Program-made: the position numbers and the translations under genes
Shown here: positions 7,672-11,945 of the stretch, one piece after another
How positions within the stretch are numbered: position 1 is the first letter of the stretch
Layout of the letters: every line of letters begins with the position of its first letter
Notes under the pieces: model-generated
Databases searched by the model: none
What the model was told of the DNA's origin: nothing
Seen by the model: only the letters and a program-made list of their open reading frames with translations
Assembly (NCBI GenBank): GCA_024277955.1
Contig: JAJRUE010000170.1
Span: 1-11,945, forward strand
Length of the DNA: 11,945 bases
Direction of reading: 5' to 3'
Source: Alphaproteobacteria bacterium
GTDB taxonomy: Bacteria; Pseudomonadota; Alphaproteobacteria; Rhodobacterales; Rhodobacteraceae

Positions 7672-9492
7672 TCAGCCAGCGGTTTTGGCCGCCCGCTTGC
7701 GTTCGTGCGGGTCCAGGTGGCGCTTGCGCAGCCGGATCGCGCTGGGGGTGACCTCCACCAGTTCGTCATTGTCGATATAGGCGATCGCCTGTTCCAGGCT
7801 CATGCGCACGGGCGTGGTCAGCCGCACCGCTTCGTCGGTGCCCGAGGCGCGCACGTTGGTCAGTTTCTTGCCCTTGAGCGGGTTCACTTCCAGGTCGTTT
7901 TCGCGCGAATGTTCGCCGATGATCATGCCGGTATAGACCTGTTCCTGCGCGCCGATGAACAGACGCCCGCGCTCTTCCAGGTTCCACAGCGCGTAGGGGA
8001 CAGACGCCCCGTTTTCCATCGAAATCAGCACGCCCGCGCGCCGCCCCGGGATCGGCCCCTTGTAGGGCGCCCAGCCATGGAACACCCGGTTCAGCACGCC
8101 GGTGCCGCGGGTGTCGGTCAGAAACTCGCCGTGGTAGCCGATCAGCCCGCGCGAGGGCACATGCGCGATGATGCGCGTCTTGCCGGCGCCGGCGGGGCGC
8201 ATTTCGACCAGCTCGCCCCTGCGCGCGCCGGTGATCTTTTCGATGACCGCGCCGGAATAGTCGTCGTCCACGTCGATGGTGACTTCTTCGATCGGCTCCA
8301 GTTTCTGGCCGTCTTCTTCGCGCATCAGCACCTGCGGGCGCGAGATCGACAGTTCGAACCCTTCGCGGCGCATGTTTTCGATCAGCACGCCCATCTGCAA
8401 TTCGCCGCGCCCGGCCACCTCGAAGGCTTCGCCGCCCGGGGTATCGGTGACCTTGATGGCGACGTTGCTTTCGGCTTCCTTCATCAGGCGTTCACGGATC
8501 ACGCGGCTTTGCACCTTCTTGCCGTCGCGCCCGGCCAGCGGGCTGTCGTTGATGCCGAAGGTCACGGAAATCGTCGGCGGATCGATCGGCTGGGCGGGCA
8601 GGGGGTCTTCGACCGCCAGCGCGCAGATGGTGTCCGAGACCGTCGCCCTGGACATGCCGGCAAGCGTCACGATGTCGCCGGCGACCGCTTCGTTGATTTC
8701 CTGCAGCGCAAGGCCGCGGAAGGCCTGGATCTTGGAGACGCGGAACTGTTCGATCTTCTGGCCGATGCGCGACAGCGCCTGCACCGTCGCCCCGACCTTG
8801 AGGCGGCCGCTTTCGACCCGGCCCGTCAGGATGCGCCCGATAAAGGCGTCGGCCCCCAGCGTGGTCGCCAGCATCCGGAACGGTTCGTCCTGACGGGCGA
8901 TCTGGCGCGGCGCGGGCACGTGGTTGACGATCAGGTTGAACAGCGCCGAAAGATCCTTGCGCGGCCCGTCCAGGTCGGCATCCGCCCAACCGGCGCGCCC
9001 CGAGGCGTAGAGATGCGGGAAATCCAGCTGGTCGTCGTCGGCATCGAGCGCTGCGAACAAATCGAAGACTTCGTTCAGTGCGCGGTCGGGTTCGGCGTCG
9101 GGCTTGTCGACCTTGTTGAGCACCACGATCGGCCTGAGTCCCAGCGCCAGCGCTTTCGAGGTGACGAACTTGGTCTGCGGCATCGGCCCTTCGGCGGCGT
9201 CCACCAGCAGCACCACGCCGTCGACCATCGACAGGATGCGTTCGACCTCGCCGCCGAAATCGGCGTGGCCCGGCGTGTCGACGATGTTGATACGGGTGCC
9301 CTTCCAGTCGACGCTGGTGGCCTTGGCCAGGATGGTGATGCCGCGTTCGCGTTCCAGATCGTTGCTGTCCATCGCGCGCTCGGCCACAGCCTGGTTTTCG
9401 CGGAACGCCCCGGACTGTTTCAGCAGTTCGTCCACCAGCGTGGTCTTGCCGTGGTCCACGTGGGCGATGATGGCGATGTTGCGCAAGTCCAT
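7672..9492 (-). CDS. typA: Ribosome-associated GTPase TypA/BipA
   Basis: A 606-residue translational GTPase, essentially the length of E. coli BipA (607). The G domain has G1 AHVDHGKTT (residues 10-18), G2 GITI (51-54, in ERERGITI), G3 DTPGHAD (72-78), G4 NKVD (126-129) and G5 SGRAG (about 164). EF-G-like domains II, III and V follow (FELSISRPQVLMREEDG, EEVTIDVDDDYSGAVIEKI), then the BipA-specific C-terminal domain (NPLKGKKLTNVRASGTDEAVRL). It binds 70S ribosomes and assists ribosome assembly and stress or low-temperature growth in characterised bacteria. The ATG at 9492 is preceded by AGGAAG four bases away. It is transcribed away from the SYLF gene, with 181 bp between, and probably has its own promoter. 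Confidence 0.97.
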   Translation of the reverse strand: MDLRNIAIIAHVDHGKTTLVDELLKQSGAFRENQAVAERAMDSNDLERERGITILAKATSVDWKGTRINIVDTPGHADFGGEVERILSMVDGVVLLVDAAEGPMPQTKFVTSKALALGLRPIVVLNKVDKPDAEPDRALNEVFDLFAALDADDDQLDFPHLYASGRAGWADADLDGPRKDLSALFNLIVNHVPAPRQIARQDEPFRMLATTLGADAFIGRILTGRVESGRLKVGATVQALSRIGQKIEQFRVSKIQAFRGLALQEINEAVAGDIVTLAGMSRATVSDTICALAVEDPLPAQPIDPPTISVTFGINDSPLAGRDGKKVQSRVIRERLMKEAESNVAIKVTDTPGGEAFEVAGRGELQMGVLIENMRREGFELSISRPQVLMREEDGQKLEPIEEVTIDVDDDYSGAVIEKITGARRGELVEMRPAGAGKTRIIAHVPSRGLIGYHGEFLTDTRGTGVLNRVFHGWAPYKGPIPGRRAGVLISMENGASVPYALWNLEERGRLFIGAQEQVYTGMIIGEHSRENDLEVNPLKGKKLTNVRASGTDEAVRLTTPVRMSLEQAIAYIDNDELVEVTPSAIRLRKRHLDPHERKRAAKTAG

Positions 9493-9569
9493 TGGTCTTC
9501 CTGGCCTGAATAGGGAACAAGAGCGCGCCCTAACCCGCGCCTTGGCAAAAGGCTAGGGGCAATCGTGTC

Positions 9570-9589
9570 GGCGGGGCAAAAAACCCGCC
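9570..9589. repeat. GC inverted repeat with A/T loop between typA and the SYLF gene
   Basis: GGCGGG (9570-9575) and CCCGCC (9584-9589) flank GCAAAAAA. On the - strand the T run falls in the loop and not after the stem, so it is not a standard terminator, though it is the only hairpin of note in the 181-bp gap after the SYLF stop codon. Confidence 0.3.
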
Positions 9590-9673
9590 CCTGCGTCACC
9601 GCGTCCGCCGCGAACCGGGTTTGCGTGCGCCCGGTGTGCCCGGAGTGGCCGCAGCGGCGCGGTGTGGCGGGCG

Positions 9674-10234
9674 TCAGGGGATGATGCGGGTATATTTCGT
9701 GCCCTCGATCGTCGCGCCGGCGATCAGCCCGGCCTGGCCGAACACCACCGCGATCACTGGCGATGTGGCGGTCGTGGTATCGACCGAGATGTTTTCGGCG
9801 TTGGTGTTCAGCGCGTATTCGATATTGGCGCCCGCCGACCAGCCCGGCGAGTTGCGGAAATCCGAAAGCGCTTCGGGGGTCATGAAGAACAGCGCATGCG
9901 CATATTGCTGGGCGCCGATCTGAAAGCCGAAACTGGCCTTGGCGGCGGAATAGTAGTCGACCGTCACCCCGCCGACGCGCAGCGCGCCGCGCCCGTAGGC
10001 CCCGCCGACGCCAAAGCCGGCCTTGGTGATCAGCGGCATCACCAGGATGCCGGCTGCCTTGTCGCCAAGTTCGCGCATGTCGGGGTAGGTCGAATAGAGA
10101 TACTCCAACGCCGCATCCACCCGCGCGTCGATCTTTTCCGGCCCGCCCGAGCCAAGCCCGTTGGCGCAGCCGCTCAGTGCCACAAGCGCCGCGCCGCTGC
10201 CCGCGATCACGAAACGCCGAGAATAATTTGTCAT
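9674..10234 (-). CDS. SYLF/YSC84-type lipid-binding lipoprotein
   Basis: The start at 10234 gives a 187-residue protein with a good signal and AAGGGT seven bases upstream. The longer frame from 10324 begins inside the promoter. The N-terminus has a twin-arginine-like SRRFVI (5-10) and a lipobox LSGC with Cys23, so it is probably a lipoprotein exported by Tat or Sec; residue 24 is Ala, which allows outer-membrane sorting. After a short helix (KIDARVDAALEYLYSTYP) comes the SYLF domain: AGILVMPLITKAGFGVGGAYGRG (61-83), VDYYSAAKASFGFQIGAQ, then FFMTPEALSDFRNSPGW and a final GLIAGATIEGTKYTRI. SYLF domains bind phosphoinositides in eukaryotes (YSC84/SH3YL1); bacterial members are poorly understood envelope proteins. 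It lies between hemB and typA, all on the same strand, but has its own promoter. Confidence 0.87.
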   Translation of the reverse strand: MTNYSRRFVIAGSGAALVALSGCANGLGSGGPEKIDARVDAALEYLYSTYPDMRELGDKAAGILVMPLITKAGFGVGGAYGRGALRVGGVTVDYYSAAKASFGFQIGAQQYAHALFFMTPEALSDFRNSPGWSAGANIEYALNTNAENISVDTTTATSPVIAVVFGQAGLIAGATIEGTKYTRIIP

Positions 10235-10267
10235 GGGTCCACCCTTGCTGCCGGTTGCCTCGAATTG

Positions 10268-10285
10268 CCGGCCTTTGCTGGCCGG
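10268..10285. repeat. Hairpin at the 5' end of the SYLF gene leader
   Basis: CCGGCC (10268-10273) and GGCCGG (10280-10285) form a perfect six-pair stem with a six-base loop. It begins only a few bases after the predicted - strand transcription start, a place where hairpins often protect mRNA from 5' decay. Regulation is not shown. Confidence 0.5.
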
Positions 10286-10295
10286 TCTGGTGGCG

Positions 10296-10324
10296 ACTAT
10301 AGCCCAGCGCCTGCGCCCTGTCAC
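10296..10324 (-). promoter_or_regulatory. Sigma70-like promoter of the SYLF lipoprotein gene
   Basis: On the - strand, GTGACA (10324-10319), exactly 17 bp, then TATAGT (10301-10296). Each hexamer differs from consensus by one base and the spacing is ideal. Transcription would begin near 10289, leaving a leader of about 55 bases before the ATG at 10234. Confidence 0.75.
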
Positions 10325-10325
10325 G

Positions 10326-10375
10326 GGCGCGCGCGCGCCGCCGCCGGCGGGATCATGCCGCCGCCCGGACGGCGG
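10326..10375. repeat. GC-only palindromes after hemB, possible transcription end
   Basis: Two structures lie just beyond the hemB stop. CCGCCG/CGGCGG (10358-10363 with 10370-10375) is a six-pair stem with loop CCCGGA. A 14-bp perfect palindrome of alternating G and C lies at 10326-10339. Neither has a T tract. They may help end hemB transcription or form unusual DNA, but this is not established. Confidence 0.35.
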
Positions 10376-10381
10376 GGCGGC

Positions 10382-11380
10382 TCAGCCTGCCAGCAGGCGG
10401 GCGGCGGCGGGGGCGAAATAGGTCAGGATGCCGTCGCAGCCGGCGCGCTTGAAGGCCATCAGGCTTTCCAGCATCACCTTGTCGCCGTCCAGCCAGCCGC
10501 GTTCGGCGGCGCCGGTCAGCATCGCGTATTCGCCCGACACCTGGTAGGCAAAGGTGGGGGCGGCGAATTCGTCCTTTACCCGGCGGCAGATGTCCAGATA
10601 GGCCATCCCCGGTTTCACCATCACCATGTCGGCGCCCTCGGCCAGGTCGCGCGCCACCAGGCGCAGCGCCTCGTCGCTGTTGGCCGGGTCCATCTGATAG
10701 GTGTTCTTGTCGCCCCTGAGCGCACCCGAAGCCCCCACCGCATCGCGAAACGGCCCGTAAAAGGCCGAAGCGTATTTCGCTGCATAGGACATGATCATCA
10801 CGTCGCGGTGGCCGGCGGCTTCGAGTGCCGTGCGGATCGCGCCGATACGCCCGTCCATCATGTCCGAAGGGCCGATGATGTCGGCCCCGGCTTCGGCCTG
10901 GGCCAGCGCCATCTTGACCAGCGCCTCGACGGTTTCGTCGTTCACGATCTGGCCGTCCACCACGAACCCGTCATGGCCGTTGATGTTGTAGGGGTCAAGC
11001 GCCACGTCGGTCATGATCTCGATTTGCGGCACCGCCGCCTTGATCGCCCGGATCGCCCGGTTCACCAGGTTGTCGGCGCTCCAGGCGTCGGCGCAGTCTT
11101 CGGTCTTCAGATCCTGTTCGATATAGGGAAACAGGCAGATCGCCGGAATGCCCAGGCCGGCGGCTTCGCGGGCGGCCTCGACCAGCCGGTCGATGGTCAG
11201 CCGCGCCACCCCCGGCATCGAGGCGATCGGCGTCGCCGTATCGTCGCCCTCCTGCACGAAGACCGGCCAGATGAAATCGCCCGCGCACAGGGTGTTTTCG
11301 CGCACCATTGCGCGGCGCGCGGCGGTCTTGCGCGGCCGGCGCGGACGGCTGGCGGGGTAGGGGGCCGGGGGATTGGGCAT
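10382..11380 (-). CDS. hemB: Porphobilinogen synthase (delta-aminolevulinic acid dehydratase)
   Basis: A 332-residue cytoplasmic enzyme joining two 5-aminolevulinate molecules into porphobilinogen for haem, sirohaem, cobalamin and bacteriochlorophyll. The start at 11380 gives MPNPPAPYPASRPRRPRKT with AGGAAGGA ten bases upstream; the frame continues upstream, but that part is not HemB-like. The two active-site lysines are K202 (SYAAKYASAFYGPFR) and K256 (VMVKPGMAYLD). The metal region reads DVALDPYNINGHDG (125-138): the three cysteines of the zinc type are replaced by Ala127, Asp129 and Asp137. That matches the non-zinc class; Rhodobacter capsulatus HemB is known to need no zinc. LSRAMVREN-like wording (here RAMVRENTL) near the N-terminus is typical. 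It is divergent from the membrane protein gene at 11547. Confidence 0.97.
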   Translation of the reverse strand: MPNPPAPYPASRPRRPRKTAARRAMVRENTLCAGDFIWPVFVQEGDDTATPIASMPGVARLTIDRLVEAAREAAGLGIPAICLFPYIEQDLKTEDCADAWSADNLVNRAIRAIKAAVPQIEIMTDVALDPYNINGHDGFVVDGQIVNDETVEALVKMALAQAEAGADIIGPSDMMDGRIGAIRTALEAAGHRDVMIMSYAAKYASAFYGPFRDAVGASGALRGDKNTYQMDPANSDEALRLVARDLAEGADMVMVKPGMAYLDICRRVKDEFAAPTFAYQVSGEYAMLTGAAERGWLDGDKVMLESLMAFKRAGCDGILTYFAPAAARLLAG

Positions 11381-11398
11381 CTTGTGGGTGTCCTTCCT

Positions 11399-11508
11399 GT
11401 CACACCCGCCCGAATTGCCACGGATCGCGCCCCATCTCAAGGGTGGCCATCCGGCTTTGCGCGCAGTAGTGTCGCGCCCGAAACCGGCGCTCACCCGGTC
11501 ACACCCGC
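11399..11508. repeat. 11-bp direct repeat in the hemB divergent spacer
   Basis: GTCACACCCGC occurs exactly at 11399-11409 and again at 11498-11508, a 99-bp period. One copy lies just behind the hemB ribosome binding site and the other near the divergent gene. Paired sites in a divergent promoter region could be operators; no known regulator motif was recognised. Confidence 0.45.
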
Positions 11509-11514
11509 TGCCGC

Positions 11515-11536
11515 TTTCGTGCAAGTTTCGTGCAAG
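11515..11536. repeat. Exact tandem duplication of an 11-bp unit
   Basis: TTTCGTGCAAG is repeated head to tail with no gap (11515-11525 and 11526-11536). The second copy runs into the ribosome binding site AAGGA of the next gene, so the duplication sits in its leader or promoter. Confidence 0.75.
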
Positions 11537-11538
11537 GA
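11534..11538 (+). promoter_or_regulatory. Ribosome binding site supporting a TTG start
   Basis: AAGGA lies eight bases before TTG at 11547. No such site precedes the first in-frame ATG (11583), which supports the TTG start. Confidence 0.6.
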
Positions 11539-11546
11539 CTGAACTT

Positions 11547-11945
11547 TTGGACTGGTACCAGGCTGTTTTCGAAGTCATCGACATGCGGTCGTTTTCCAAT
11601 CTGTGGTATTGGATCGCGCTGGCGGTGATCTGGTCCACCACCAGCCATTGGGTGATCGGGGTGCCCTTTGACATGGTGCTGCGCGCGCGCAGGCTGGGGG
11701 GAGACGCCGAACGCGACCTGGAAGACCTGGTGCGCATCAACTGCAACCGGCTGCTCTATATCGGGCGCGTCACCGGGCTGTGGCTGCTGGGGATCGGCAG
11801 CGCGCTGATCAGCGCGCTGGCGGTGCTGGGCTTCTGGTATGGGGTGGAATTCGCCCAGGCGCTGTTCCTTCTGGTTTTCCCGATGTCGTTTGTGGGGCTC
11901 CTGTCGCTGTCCACCGCGCGCCTCATCGCCGATGAACAGGCCACC
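11547..11945 (+). CDS. Multi-pass membrane protein, 'component of SufBCD complex' type (3' end outside window)
   Basis: The frame is open to the last base, giving 133 residues so far. The TTG start has AAGGA eight bases upstream and yields MDWYQAVFEVIDMRSFSNLWYW-like wording (split: MDWYQAVFEV, IDMRSFSNLW) which I recall from small Rhodobacteraceae membrane proteins near hemB. The first ATG would drop 12 conserved-looking residues. Hydrophobic segments lie at about 18-38, 76-98 and 103-122. Between the first two, FDMVLRARRLGGDAERDLEDLVRINCNR is charged and probably cytoplasmic. Relatives carry the automated name 'component of SufBCD complex', for which I know no experimental basis. A true link to iron-sulfur assembly is doubtful, since SufB, C and D are soluble. 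Confidence 0.7.
   Translation, partial: MDWYQAVFEVIDMRSFSNLWYWIALAVIWSTTSHWVIGVPFDMVLRARRLGGDAERDLEDLVRINCNRLLYIGRVTGLWLLGIGSALISALAVLGFWYGVEFAQALFLLVFPMSFVGLLSLSTARLIADEQAT

Noticed and set aside
7705..9513. 602-codon open frame on the + strand across typA
   Set aside because: It mirrors typA on the opposite strand; long antisense frames are expected in GC-rich genes with G/C third positions. It has no family resemblance, while typA shows all GTPase motifs.
10235..10324. Upstream extension of the SYLF gene to the ATG at 10324
   Set aside because: That ATG lies within the -35 hexamer of a near-consensus promoter and upstream of its predicted start site, so it would not be transcribed from it; the internal start gives the lipoprotein signal.
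9662..11542. 626-codon + strand open frame across the SYLF gene and hemB
   Set aside because: It runs antisense to two well-supported genes and through their intergenic region; its composition (His, Arg, Gly, Ala-rich) is typical of a shadow frame.

Overview
The window is a piece of chromosome from a GC-rich alphaproteobacterium, most likely of the Rhodobacterales/Roseobacter group. This rests on the gene order (cckA-like kinase, recA, alaS, a DUF1330 gene), a GTTC-N7-GTTC type LexA operator in front of recA, a porphobilinogen synthase with an aspartate-type metal motif, and a small membrane protein of the kind labelled 'component of SufBCD complex' in that group. I see no insertion sequence, phage gene, tRNA, rRNA or CRISPR array. 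Most of the window is ordinary core genome.

Left part, + strand (1-5721): the 3' end of a hybrid histidine kinase resembling CckA; a 266-bp intergenic region with the recA promoter and LexA (SOS) operators; recA with a strong intrinsic terminator; alaS (alanyl-tRNA synthetase); and a small DUF1330 gene whose ribosome binding site lies at the end of alaS.

Middle part, - strand (5828-7512): a three-gene cassette read right to left. It encodes an exported protein with a Gly/Asp/His/Met-rich tail, an exported PepSY-like protein with a Gly/Met-rich tail, and a two-helix membrane protein ending in a LuxR-type DNA-binding domain. This is the least explained part of the window and the best candidate for an undescribed system: small envelope proteins beside a membrane-tethered transcription factor.

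Right part, - strand (7672-11380): typA/bipA (ribosome-associated GTPase), a SYLF/YSC84-type lipoprotein with a good sigma70-like promoter, and hemB (porphobilinogen synthase, tetrapyrrole synthesis). hemB is divergent from a + strand membrane protein gene (11547 to the window end) that probably starts with TTG. The divergent spacer carries two sets of exact direct repeats.

Functional links: CckA and RecA tie cell-cycle/phosphorelay control to DNA repair. In Rhodobacter both matter for gene transfer agent biology, and LexA has been reported to repress cckA there. AlaS and TypA serve translation, and HemB supplies haem and bacteriochlorophyll precursors. All assignments come from reading motifs and family resemblance; no database search was run.
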